From assembly GCA_041736625.1 (NCBI GenBank), contig JBGSTG010000125.1:24504-88503 (forward strand): DNA of 64,000 nt, read 5' to 3'. The stretch comes from M3007 sp041736625. Lineage in GTDB: Bacteria > Bacteroidota > Bacteroidia > Chitinophagales > Saprospiraceae. Made by a program: the position numbers and the translations under genes. This document shows positions 33,429 to 41,917 of this stretch, one piece after another; the stretch's first letter is position 1, and every line of letters begins with the position of its first letter. The notes beneath the pieces were generated by a model that was not told the DNA's origin, made no database searches, and worked only from the letters and a program-made list of their open reading frames with translations.

Positions 33429-34517
33429 ATGTTGGAACATTGGCTTAAACCGGTATCGGGCCGCTTCCCGGAGCATACGACCGAAAAATCGGGCGAACGA
33501 TTGGGCGCTGATTTCCTGGTATACCGGGACGAATTTCCCGATCTGAAAAAAACGCGCCTTGCGCTCGTGGGGGCCGGCGACCGGGCCGCCGACGCCATCC
33601 GGGCGCAGTTGTACAACTTGTCTGCCCTCCTGCCCAAGGTGCCTTTTGCCGATCTGGGCAACCTGCGCAAACCGGAACCGGCCCAGCTTATTCCCGTACT
33701 GCACGAACTGCTGGCCGGGCGAATCATGCCCGTGGTTTTGGGCGACATGCCGGGACTGGCCAAGGCCCAATTCCTGGCTTATCAAGACTTTCGGAATCTG
33801 GTCAACCTGGCGGTTGTGGATGAGACGGTGGACATCGCGCCGGATGCCTGCCCGGGAAGCCTGTGCTTCCCCCGACATCCCCTGCTGTTTCACCTGAGTG
33901 TGCTTGGGGTGCAGCATCACCTCACGCCTGCGGGGCTGCTCCGGCAACTGGAGCAACAACACGTCGAGCTGTTGCGCCTGGGCAAGGCGCGCATGGCGCT
34001 GGATGAGTCTGAGCCGGTCATTCGGGACGCCGACGTGCTGGCATTCCAGCTCAGGGCCTTGCGACAGTCGGAAGCGCCGGGCGTGCACCAACCCTCACCA
34101 TCCGGTTTTTTTTGTGAGGAAGCCTGCCAGCTATGCCGGTATGCCGGCATGAGCGACAAGCTGAGTTCGTTCGGTATATATGGTTATGCGCCGGAGAACG
34201 ACCCTTCCGGACAAACCGCCGCCGCAGCGGCCCAGATGGTCTGGTATTTCTTGGAGGGGTGGTTGCACCGGAAAAACGACTACCCGGTTTCCAAATCCGG
34301 CCTAACGGAGTACATCGTGGAATTCCGCAAGCTGAACTACCAGCTGACGTTTTGGAAAAGCGCCAAAAGCGGACGTTGGTGGATGGAGGTTCCGGTGCGC
34401 ACCAAGCGCAAGCACCAGCGCCATGCCCTTGTGCCGTGTTCGTATCAGGACTACCAGGCCGCCTGCCGGGAAGAACTGCCTGACAGACTTATGTTGGCGT
34501 TGCAGCGTTTTGGTTGA
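33429..34517 (+). CDS. Arginase/formimidoylglutamase-fold protein, metal ligands apparently lost
   Basis: A 362-residue protein with the arginase-family architecture: KTRLALVGAGDR, a VVLGDMPGLAKAQ segment in place of the GGDHS loop, VDETVD in place of DAHxD, and DADVLAFQLRALRQSEAPGVHQP in place of the SxDxDxxDPxxAPG loop. Several positions that bind the two manganese ions are changed (the His after GGD and the SxDxDxxD pair), so it may be a non-catalytic family member. Related genes often sit beside gliding or T9SS genes in Bacteroidota as far as I recall. It overlaps the convergent murF by 29 bases. Confidence 0.7.
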   Translation: MLEHWLKPVSGRFPEHTTEKSGERLGADFLVYRDEFPDLKKTRLALVGAGDRAADAIRAQLYNLSALLPKVPFADLGNLRKPEPAQLIPVLHELLAGRIMPVVLGDMPGLAKAQFLAYQDFRNLVNLAVVDETVDIAPDACPGSLCFPRHPLLFHLSVLGVQHHLTPAGLLRQLEQQHVELLRLGKARMALDESEPVIRDADVLAFQLRALRQSEAPGVHQPSPSGFFCEEACQLCRYAGMSDKLSSFGIYGYAPENDPSGQTAAAAAQMVWYFLEGWLHRKNDYPVSKSGLTEYIVEFRKLNYQLTFWKSAKSGRWWMEVPVRTKRKHQRHALVPCSYQDYQAACREELPDRLMLALQRFG

Positions 34518-35832
34518 TCATCCGGCTGACTACTTTTTCCAGTTGGATCCCTCTGGAGCCTTTGACCAATACAATGGTGTCGTGCCAGGTCTGTGCGGCA
34601 AACCAGTCGGCAGCAGCGTCTGCGGTATCAAAGTGCAAAACGCCGGCAGGACGTTTGCAGCGGGCAAAGATGGGACCCACCAGTGCCAGTGGACTGATGT
34701 TCATTTTCAGGGCTTTGTTCAGCATTTTGCGGTGTTCGGCCGGGCCTTTGTCGCCGGCTTCCAGCATATCGCCCAAAATGGCGGCTTTACGGCCGGCCGG
34801 CATGGCGTCCAGGCTTTCCAGGGCGGCGAGCATGCTGGAGGGGTTGGCGTTGTAGGCGTCGAGCAATACGGTAGCGCCGTTCCATTCCAGCACTTGAGAG
34901 CGGTTGTTTTCGGGGCGGTAAGCCTCCAGCGCGGCTTTGATCTTGGCGCCCGGAACCCGAAAATAAATGCCCAGCGCGATGGCTGTCAGGATGTTTTGGA
35001 AATTATGCAAACCGAAAAGCTGGGTACTGACGTCGAACCGATGCCCGTCATCGCCCATAAAGGAGACCTCCACGCGGGGAAAAGCCCGCAGGAGGGAAGC
35101 ACTGATGATGCCCGATTGCGGTTCCACTTCGGCGGTGGCGCTGTAACAGACTTTTTTCCGGATCGGATTGGCCATGGTCCTGAGGTATTTTTCCGACAGG
35201 TTGACGAACACGCAGCCGTCGTGCAAAGCCAGGTAGCGGTACAGGTCGCCTTCCTCTTTTTTGACCCCTGCCAGGTTGTGCAGTTTTTCGAGATGCTCCT
35301 TGCCGATGTTGGTTAGCAGGCCATGGGTGGGTTCCGCAATGCGGCACAGCAGGTCAATGTCGCCCGGTTGATTGGTGCCCATCTCGACAACGGCCACCTC
35401 GGTACGCGCAGGCATGCGCAACAAGGTCAGGGGGACGCCAATGTGGTTGTTCAGGTTGCCGGCGGTGGTATGGCAGTCGTAATGGGCGCCCAATACCCTG
35501 GATACCAGCTCTTTGGTGGTGGTTTTTCCGTTTGAGCCGGCAATGGCGATGAGCGGAATCATAAAATGGCGCCTGTATCGGGTGGCCAGTTCCTGAAGGC
35601 AGGCCAGCACATCAGGCACGTTTATCAACCTGTCCGGCGGGGCGTCGTTTACGGGTTCATCGACCACCGCGTAGGCAGCCCCCTGGGCGAGGGCCCGGGC
35701 GGCGAAATGGTTGCCGTTGAACCGGTCTCCCTTCAAGGCAAAAAAAAGGCAGCCCTCCGGTACCTGCCGGCTGTCGGTGCTAACCACGGGATGCTGAAGG
35801 AATAGCTGGAAGAGGCGTTCGGACGACTGCAT
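34489..35832 (-). CDS. murF: UDP-N-acetylmuramoyl-tripeptide--D-alanyl-D-alanine ligase
   Basis: A 447-residue Mur ligase that adds D-Ala-D-Ala to the UDP-MurNAc-tripeptide in the cytoplasm. The N-terminal domain has STDSRQVPEGCLFFALKGD, the P-loop is IAGSNGKTTTKE, the central domain contains EMGTNQPGDIDLL and GKEHLE, and the C-terminal domain has LLDAYNANPSSMLAAL. The start is ATG 35832 (MQSSERLF); codons further upstream lie inside the gldJ terminator. The gldJ-murF order is seen in other Bacteroidota. Confidence 0.95.
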   Translation of the reverse strand: MQSSERLFQLFLQHPVVSTDSRQVPEGCLFFALKGDRFNGNHFAARALAQGAAYAVVDEPVNDAPPDRLINVPDVLACLQELATRYRRHFMIPLIAIAGSNGKTTTKELVSRVLGAHYDCHTTAGNLNNHIGVPLTLLRMPARTEVAVVEMGTNQPGDIDLLCRIAEPTHGLLTNIGKEHLEKLHNLAGVKKEEGDLYRYLALHDGCVFVNLSEKYLRTMANPIRKKVCYSATAEVEPQSGIISASLLRAFPRVEVSFMGDDGHRFDVSTQLFGLHNFQNILTAIALGIYFRVPGAKIKAALEAYRPENNRSQVLEWNGATVLLDAYNANPSSMLAALESLDAMPAGRKAAILGDMLEAGDKGPAEHRKMLNKALKMNISPLALVGPIFARCKRPAGVLHFDTADAAADWFAAQTWHDTIVLVKGSRGIQLEKVVSRMINQNAATPT

Positions 35833-35849
35833 GGTGCGGGTGTACAAAA

Positions 35850-35881
35850 AATGGGAAGACCCGTTTTGGAGCCTTCCCATT
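35850..35881 (-). terminator. Rho-independent terminator of gldJ
   Basis: AATGGGAAG pairs with CTTCCCATT (9 bases) and is followed on the minus strand by a run of T. It lies 23 bases after the gldJ stop and immediately upstream of murF, so murF may depend on read-through or its own promoter. Confidence 0.75.
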
Positions 35882-35903
35882 TATTACGCTTGGCGTTCGT
35901 GAA

Positions 35904-37433
35904 TTATTTGTAACGCCGTTTCTCTTTTTTCTGTTTGGTTTTGAAGTAGTTGCCTTCGTCGCCGTCGTTGCCCGTGGGTGATCCGGTGCGTGTCATGGCG
36001 CAGCGGAAACCGATTGTGCTGGTGGATTTGTTTTCTTCCAGGAAGCGGCGTGCACCGGGGGAGAGCCAGAACGCACGGTCGGCCCAGGATCCGCCTTTGA
36101 TCACGCGTGATTTATCGCTGATCAGGGTGCTGGGTCGTTCGGTGGACTCGAACGGGTTGCGGTAATCCACTTCCGACTCCTTGTCGCCGTCGAGGTAGTC
36201 GTACAATTCGGGGCGCTTGTAGTTGTCGCGCTGGGCCACCTCGGTGGTGTCCATCAGGCGGTACAACAAGCGGCCGAGGCTGTCTTTCGTAATCGGCGCC
36301 CCGGTTTCGGGGTCAAGCAGTTTGGTGCGGTACACGTTACCACGGTGGGGGTTGAGGTCGTGGTTGTCGGCATCGACCAGGTCCATGGACGTCATGGGGC
36401 GGTACAAGTCGAGGGTCCATTCGCTTACGTTTCCGGCCATATTGTAGAGACCGTAGTCGTTGGGCATATTGGTCCGTACGGGGCCGGGTGTGAATGCCTT
36501 ATCGTTGAGTGCGCCGGCCATACCACCGTAATCACCGCCGCTCCGCTTGAAGTTGGCGAGCATTTTACCCTGGTATTTGTTGCGTTTCTGATATCGGACG
36601 GTGTTGCCGTCCCACGGATAGATGCGGCGGTCGGTGACCACTTCATCCTGGCTGGTGGCCTGGTTGCCTACGAGGGCGAGCGCGGCGTATTCCCATTCGG
36701 CTTCCGTGGGCAGGCGGTAGGCGGGGAGCAGGATACCGTCTTCGAAGCGTACGGGGCGTTCGCCACCGGTGCGGTAGTCTTTGAGGTTTTTGCGCACCGT
36801 ACCTTCATACTGGCCTACGAGGTAGGACTCGGTGTGAAAGTTGTTGTCGTCTTTCTGGTCGGTATTGGGCTCAAGGATGCCTTTTTCGATCAGAATCATC
36901 TCATTGACGCGGTCTGTGCGCCAGACACAGTAGAGGGATGCCTGGTACCAGTTGACACCCACGACGGGATAGTCGTCGTAAGCCGGGTGGCGGAAGTAGG
37001 TTTCTACGAGGGGTTCGTTGTAGGCGAGTTCTTCGCGCCACACCTGGGTGTCCACCATGGCGAATTTGGGAACAACGGGGTACGTTTCACCGAACACGTT
37101 GGTGATCCAATACATGTATTGGCGGTAGTCGATGTTGGCGACCTCCGTTTCGTCCATGTAAAAAGAGGAGACCGTTACCCTGCGCGGGCTGTTGTTCCAC
37201 TCGTAGGTCACATCCTGTTCGGTGAGACCCATGGTGTAGGTTCCCCCTTCGACCAGTACGAGGTTTGGACCCGTTACCTGGCCTTCGTAGTTCAGTTTTT
37301 CAAACCCTCCCCATTCCTGGTCGTTGTATTTCCAACCGGTGGTAGAAGATTGTTCCTTGTTGCCTTTGCAGCTTGCCAGCAGGAGGATGGCCAGCGCAAA
37401 GAAACCTAACCCGTGAATGAGTGATTTTTTCAT
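35904..37433 (-). CDS. gldJ: GldJ-like gliding motility/T9SS lipoprotein
   Basis: A 509-residue lipoprotein (FFALAILLLASC, lipidated Cys22). The body is a formylglycine-generating-enzyme-like domain: LVEGGTYTMGLTEQD, YMDETEVANIDYRQYMYW, VNWYQASLYCVWR, LPTEAEWEYAALA, NMAGNVSEW and VIKGGSWADRAFWL with the family end IGFRCA. GldJ and GldK share this fold and are needed for gliding and type IX secretion; the neighbouring murF and porP-like genes favour GldJ. The enzymatic Cys residues of true formylglycine enzymes are not conserved. A perfect -7 element lies at 37467-37474. Confidence 0.85.
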   Translation of the reverse strand: MKKSLIHGLGFFALAILLLASCKGNKEQSSTTGWKYNDQEWGGFEKLNYEGQVTGPNLVLVEGGTYTMGLTEQDVTYEWNNSPRRVTVSSFYMDETEVANIDYRQYMYWITNVFGETYPVVPKFAMVDTQVWREELAYNEPLVETYFRHPAYDDYPVVGVNWYQASLYCVWRTDRVNEMILIEKGILEPNTDQKDDNNFHTESYLVGQYEGTVRKNLKDYRTGGERPVRFEDGILLPAYRLPTEAEWEYAALALVGNQATSQDEVVTDRRIYPWDGNTVRYQKRNKYQGKMLANFKRSGGDYGGMAGALNDKAFTPGPVRTNMPNDYGLYNMAGNVSEWTLDLYRPMTSMDLVDADNHDLNPHRGNVYRTKLLDPETGAPITKDSLGRLLYRLMDTTEVAQRDNYKRPELYDYLDGDKESEVDYRNPFESTERPSTLISDKSRVIKGGSWADRAFWLSPGARRFLEENKSTSTIGFRCAMTRTGSPTGNDGDEGNYFKTKQKKEKRRYK

Positions 37434-37466
37434 TGTTATTAAAAACAGGTTTTAAAATTCGAGCAG

Positions 37467-37474
37467 CAAAAGTA
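37467..37474 (-). promoter_or_regulatory. -7 promoter element for gldJ
   Basis: Minus-strand TACTTTTG is a full TAnnTTTG match 33 bases before the gldJ start. No -33 TTTG at the normal spacing. Confidence 0.5.
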
Positions 37475-37530
37475 TGTGAAAGGTTTGATTTTGCCGGTAA
37501 ACGGCAAAAAATTTAACTAAACGGCTTGTT

Positions 37531-38532
37531 TTAGCGGAACATGTGCATGCAATCGCTCCAGTCCACGCGTTTTTTGCGGGTTTGGGCGCTTTTTTGCTGG
37601 TCAAAAAGCAGCCCAAGGCTTACTTCGTACGCGCCACCGGTGTAGCCGGTCAGACCGGAAACGGTGAGGTCGTAGCTGATTCCAAATTTGAATATCCCCT
37701 GACGGACTCCGGCCATGGCAATCACGGCGTCGGCATTTCCGAAAGTGTGGCGGTACCACACCCCTGTCTGGAGGGCGCCCACACCGACGTATGCGCCAGC
37801 GTTGATTTGTTGGTACGGCCCCTGGGAGGTGAAAAGCAAATTCGGTGAAAGAAACGCGTCGGGTTTTCCTTTATTGCCTTTCTTAACAATAATGTCGGTG
37901 CCGGCGTGCGCGGTATAGCGCAGGGGAAGGCCGCCGTTCAGGTTGTTGTTGACCAGCAGGAAACTTTCGTTGGGGGTGTTGAGGTGTTTGAGCGAAGCGC
38001 CGATCCAGAATTCCTCGCTGATGAGCAAGAGGCCTGCGGATGCGTCGAAGGTCGTATTGGCGTTGTTCGCAGGCGGCAGCTCGCCGCTTTGATACACATT
38101 TCCGTTGACGGCGTCGATCTGGTCGGGAAAAACCAGCTTGCTCCAGTTGATGGTGGATTGCCGCAAGCCGGCCTCCAGACCGATGCTGACCAGGTAGCGT
38201 TTGCCGACCGGCAGGTGGTAGGCGTACAGGGCCGATACGCGGGTGCCTTTGAGCAGGCCATTGCCAGCGTTGTCGCCCTCCACCTGAAAACCGATTCCGC
38301 TGTTCAGGCGGTCGAGTGGCTGCTCGTAATAGGCGTTGTAGGTGCGGTATGCGTTGTCCAGATTGGGCCATTGATGGCGGTAGATCATGCCGACCCGGGG
38401 TGCGATCGCCGATCCTGCAAATGCCGGATTGAGTTGCAGCGGAGCGGAATAAAACTGGGAAAACACCGGATCCTGTGCGCACAGGAAATGGGAAGCCAAC
38501 ATACCGGGCGCCAGCAGCAAAAGCAATCTCAT
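37531..38532 (-). CDS. PorP/SprF family type IX secretion system membrane protein
   Basis: A 333-residue outer-membrane protein. The signal peptide is followed by the family hallmark QDPVFSQFYSAPLQLNPAFAGS, and beta-barrel strands continue to GAYEVSLGLLFDQQ. PorP/SprF proteins partner with the T9SS and with type-B-sorted adhesins such as SprB. The start is ATG 38532 (MRLLLLLAPGML). It lies upstream of gldJ on the same strand. Confidence 0.92.
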   Translation of the reverse strand: MRLLLLLAPGMLASHFLCAQDPVFSQFYSAPLQLNPAFAGSAIAPRVGMIYRHQWPNLDNAYRTYNAYYEQPLDRLNSGIGFQVEGDNAGNGLLKGTRVSALYAYHLPVGKRYLVSIGLEAGLRQSTINWSKLVFPDQIDAVNGNVYQSGELPPANNANTTFDASAGLLLISEEFWIGASLKHLNTPNESFLLVNNNLNGGLPLRYTAHAGTDIIVKKGNKGKPDAFLSPNLLFTSQGPYQQINAGAYVGVGALQTGVWYRHTFGNADAVIAMAGVRQGIFKFGISYDLTVSGLTGYTGGAYEVSLGLLFDQQKSAQTRKKRVDWSDCMHMFR

Positions 38533-38683
38533 AAGCGGTATTTTTGAACTAACGCAGCACGGGGCACGCCGGTTGTATCTGTCCGGTAAAAATAACGGTT
38601 GTAGGGGCATCCATGCGCCGGAATGGCGCGAAAAAATGCCCAAATGCAGCAGACAGACAAATCGGAGGGCTACGCGCACCCTG

Positions 38684-39640
38684 TCAGGCGATGGCATCGG
38701 CAATGGCTTTGATCGTCGCGGTGTCGCCCATGGTGTAATAATGGATACAAGGTACGCCCGCCGCTTTGAGTTCTTTGGATTGGTGGATGCTCCATTCGAT
38801 GCCGATTTGGCGCACGGCCAGGTCGTCTTTCGCCTGCATGATCTCGCTCACCAGCTCGTGCGGCAGGTTGATGAAAAACTTCCGCGGGATGGCGTTGAGC
38901 TGATACCGTTTGGTGAGGGGTTTTAACCCGGGCACGATGGGCACGGCGATACCCATTTCGCGGCATTTGTTGACGTACTCGAAGTAGTGGCGGTTGTCGA
39001 AAAACATTTGGGTGACGATATAATCGCCCCCGGCGTCCACTTTTTCCTTGGTGTACAACAGGTCGGTGTTCATGTTCGGCGCCTCGAAGTGTTTCTCTGG
39101 GTACCCCGCCACGCCGATGCAGAAATCGGTTTTTTCGCCGTTAACGATGTTGGCATCCAGGTAAATCCCGCGGTTCATGTTGGCAACTTGCCGAATGAGG
39201 TCGATGGCGTAAGCGTTTCCGCGCTCTTCCGGAACGAATTTGTCTTCAAACTGCCGGGCGTCGCCGCGCAGGGCAAGCACGTTGTTGATGCCCAAAAAAG
39301 CGAGGTCTATCAGTGCGTTTTCCGTTTCATCCTGGTTGAAGCCGCCACAAATGAGGTGGGGGACGGCGTCTACCTTGTACCGGTGCATGATGGCGGCGCA
39401 AATGCCCACTGTGCCGGGGCGCTTGCGGATGGCCGTTTTCTCGTAATATCCGGAGTGCTGTTTCTTGTAAATGAATTCTTCGCGGTGATAGGTCACATCG
39501 ATAAACGGCGGCTTGAACTCCATCAGCTCGTCGAGGCTGTTGAAAATATGCTGCATGCTGCCGCCCTTGAGCGGGGGCAGTACTTCGAAGGAGATCAGTG
39601 TTTTGTTCTCCGCATTTTGAAAATGTTCGGTGACCTTCAC
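38684..39640 (-). CDS. metF: 5,10-methylenetetrahydrofolate reductase
   Basis: A 318-residue FAD enzyme making 5-methyltetrahydrofolate for methionine synthesis. Motifs are KTLISFEVLPPLKGGS, FIDVTYHRE, VPHLICGGF, NVLALRGD and DYIVTQMFFD. The start is GTG 39640 ((M)KVTEHFQ), the normal family N-terminus. The start codon abuts the large heptamer array, so there is no ordinary leader; transcription must come from within or across the array. Confidence 0.95.
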   Translation of the reverse strand: MKVTEHFQNAENKTLISFEVLPPLKGGSMQHIFNSLDELMEFKPPFIDVTYHREEFIYKKQHSGYYEKTAIRKRPGTVGICAAIMHRYKVDAVPHLICGGFNQDETENALIDLAFLGINNVLALRGDARQFEDKFVPEERGNAYAIDLIRQVANMNRGIYLDANIVNGEKTDFCIGVAGYPEKHFEAPNMNTDLLYTKEKVDAGGDYIVTQMFFDNRHYFEYVNKCREMGIAVPIVPGLKPLTKRYQLNAIPRKFFINLPHELVSEIMQAKDDLAVRQIGIEWSIHQSKELKAAGVPCIHYYTMGDTATIKAIADAIA

Positions 39641-39903
39641 GGCTATCGGTTTTCGGTTTTCGGCTTTCGGCTATCGGTTGTCGGCTATCGGTTTTCGGCT
39701 ATCGGTTTTCGGTTGTCGGCTATCGGTTGTCGGTCGTCGGCTTTCGGTTGTCGGCTTTCGGTGGTTGGTTATCAGTGGTCAGCTATTGGCTTTTGGTTAC
39801 CGAAAGCCGACGACCGACAGCCGACGACCGACAGCCGACGACCGACAGCCGACGACCGACAGCCGACGACCGACAGCCGACGACCGACAGCCAACTACCG
39901 ATT
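39641..39903. repeat. Large heptamer array, inverted two-arm form (locus 3)
   Basis: About 37 units of 7 bases with almost no interruption. The left arm (39641-39795) is TCGGNNN units, such as TCGGTTT, TCGGCTA and TCGGTTG, decaying toward the centre. The right arm (39797-39903) alternates CCGACGA and CCGACAG, a 14-base super-repeat. The arms are complementary and could form a hairpin of over 100 bases. The left end touches the metF start and the right end supplies the stop codon of the gene at 39895. Confidence 0.9.
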
Positions 39904-41859
39904 AGCATCGGCACGGGCCTTCATTTCTGCGGCTTTGCCTGGGTCGTTTGCAGCCTGGTATATTTCCGCCAGCGCATCCAGAACACGGGAATCTTCGGTC
40001 TGGTTCACAAGGGCGGCTTCGAGTATCCTGATGGCCATTTGGGGGTCTTTCTTTTGCAGATAAAAACGCTCGTATCCATTCCGGTATGCGAAGGAGCTGA
40101 TTTTTTGCGGGTTGCCGCCGCTTTTGGCCAGGTACTCCAGATACTGGACTACGAAGTTGCGCAGGTTGTTGTTAAAAGGGATTCGGTCGAGACAGTAATC
40201 AAATTCGTTGAACAGCTTGTCCATTTGTATATCCTGTTCGAACCGGGCGGCGGCGACAGCGGCGTTCATCACGAGCGCTGCGCCGTAGTTGGGGTTGATC
40301 TGCAGGGAGCGCCGAATGTGGTACTCCATCGTGTCGACCCAGGGCGCCTTTTCTTCCTTGGTCTTCAGCGGCAGGTAGATGTTTTCATAAATGGCGGTTA
40401 CATAAAAGGTGTGCGACCGGCAGCTGCCCTCCGATATACGCACGGCAGAAGCGTTGAGCGACATCACATCCTTCCATTCGGGCACCCTGGTGAGGGTTTT
40501 CCATCCGTAAAATCCGAGCAACAAAAGCAATAGGATGCCCCCGACGGCGTAAGGTTGGTCCGCAGCCGCATGCAAACGCGCAGGCAGGTGGCGCGCCAGC
40601 CACCAGCCCAGCAAGAGGCAAAAAGCGACCGAGGGCATGTATACGAAACGTTCGTTCATGAACGCGCCGATGGAAATGAAGATGTTGGATACAATGCTGA
40701 GCGTAAACAAGTAGAACAGGACGGAGTAAGCCGGCACACTGCGCTTTTTTATGTTCCATACAGCCCAGACACCCATCGCCAGGTGGAGCGTGATGCCGAG
40801 CAGCGCCCGCCAGTCGGTCCAGTTAACTTTGGGCACGTGGTAGGGGTAATAGTCGTGGGTCAACGGGTGGGGCCATACCAGCAGCTTGAGGTACCAGGCC
40901 AGCGTGAGGGATATCGTGGCGTATTTCTCGCCGGCCTGCATGCCCAGGAACGGGTTGTTCATCAGGTCCACCACCGTCTTGCCGGGATTGAGCATGTACC
41001 CCAGTGCGCTGTACCGGATGCCGATGAACAGGGCGGCGGCGATCAGTGCGGGCCACAGAGAATTCCATACCCGTGCCGGAGGTGTTTTTACAAAAAAATA
41101 CACCGTGAGCGGGATGACGGCAACAAACGTCAGGGCATTTTCCTTGGCCAGCATGCCCAACAGCAGCAGCACGCCGGAGGAGACGAGCCACAGGGCGCCG
41201 CCCCGGTCGTAGTATTTGAGGGTGGCCCACAGGGCGCCGAGGCTGAGCAGCAGGGCGAGGATTTCATCGCGCCCTTTGATGTTGGCAACCGCTTCGGAGT
41301 GGATAGGGTGAGCGACAAACAACAGGGCGCCGATGAACGCAGCGCTGAAATACCACTTGCTTTCCGCCTGCAAAGGGAAAAAGCCCAACAAGATGCGATA
41401 GAGGAGCGCCCCCGTGAGCCCATACAGCAGGATGTTCATGAAGTGACCCACCGTAGTGTGCGCCTCTTTGCCGAAAAATTGCACTTCGACGGCGAACATG
41501 GCGAGCGACAAAGGTCGGTAGCGGCCCCCTTCCAGCAGGAAGCGTTTTTCCTTGAAATAGCCCATGAAGCTGTCGGCGGCAAAAATATCGGGCCATCCGG
41601 CCAGGCCCTTCATGACAAAGTCGTTCTTCCAGATCACCATCTCGTCGTCCAGCATGTAGCCATAACCGATGGATGCGCTGTACAAAACGAACGCCAATGC
41701 GGTGAGCAGCAACGCTGGCAACCAGTGCTTGCCCCAGAACCCGGGCGCAAGGGTGAGCGCAGGGCTGGTGGTGGGCGCCTGGCGGGCTACCGGCTGTTTG
41801 GGGGCGGGTTGGGCGGCTTTACGGCCCTGAGGCGGCGGTGTGGGTTTCTTTTTGGCCAT
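39895..41859 (-). CDS. TMTC-like GT-C membrane protein with TPR tail
   Basis: A 654-residue polytopic protein. A Pro/Gln-rich cytoplasmic N-terminus of about 45 residues precedes the first helix and the luminal loop YGYMLDDEMVIW, whose DDE acidic motif marks GT-C glycosyltransferases. About eleven helices follow, with FIGALLFVAHPIHSEAVANIKGRDE typical of TMTC-like proteins. The C-terminal 200 residues are soluble TPR-like helices (LQINPNYGAALVMNAAVAAA, ALVNQTEDSRVLDALAEIYQ). It may mannosylate exported proteins (inference). Its last residues and TAG stop come from the heptamer array. Confidence 0.82.
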   Translation of the reverse strand: MAKKKPTPPPQGRKAAQPAPKQPVARQAPTTSPALTLAPGFWGKHWLPALLLTALAFVLYSASIGYGYMLDDEMVIWKNDFVMKGLAGWPDIFAADSFMGYFKEKRFLLEGGRYRPLSLAMFAVEVQFFGKEAHTTVGHFMNILLYGLTGALLYRILLGFFPLQAESKWYFSAAFIGALLFVAHPIHSEAVANIKGRDEILALLLSLGALWATLKYYDRGGALWLVSSGVLLLLGMLAKENALTFVAVIPLTVYFFVKTPPARVWNSLWPALIAAALFIGIRYSALGYMLNPGKTVVDLMNNPFLGMQAGEKYATISLTLAWYLKLLVWPHPLTHDYYPYHVPKVNWTDWRALLGITLHLAMGVWAVWNIKKRSVPAYSVLFYLFTLSIVSNIFISIGAFMNERFVYMPSVAFCLLLGWWLARHLPARLHAAADQPYAVGGILLLLLLGFYGWKTLTRVPEWKDVMSLNASAVRISEGSCRSHTFYVTAIYENIYLPLKTKEEKAPWVDTMEYHIRRSLQINPNYGAALVMNAAVAAARFEQDIQMDKLFNEFDYCLDRIPFNNNLRNFVVQYLEYLAKSGGNPQKISSFAYRNGYERFYLQKKDPQMAIRILEAALVNQTEDSRVLDALAEIYQAANDPGKAAEMKARADANR

Positions 41860-41917
41860 GAATTCGTGCGTAAAAACGGCGCAAATATCGGTTAATCACG
41901 CGAACTTGCTCTCCTGC

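Noticed and set aside
37491..37507. TTGCCG/CGGCAA hairpin as terminator of the PorP-like gene
   Set aside because: On the minus strand the stem is not followed by a run of T, and the stem is only 6-8 bases.
39797..39903. The regular right arm of the heptamer array as a CRISPR array
   Set aside because: The repeats are 7-14 bases and directly adjacent, with no unique spacers and no cas genes.
39630..40533. Plus-strand open frames through the heptamer array, encoding peptides like PTADDRQ repeated
   Set aside because: A 7-base repeat is open in all frames and yields a 7-residue peptide repeat automatically; no start, no conserved flanks.
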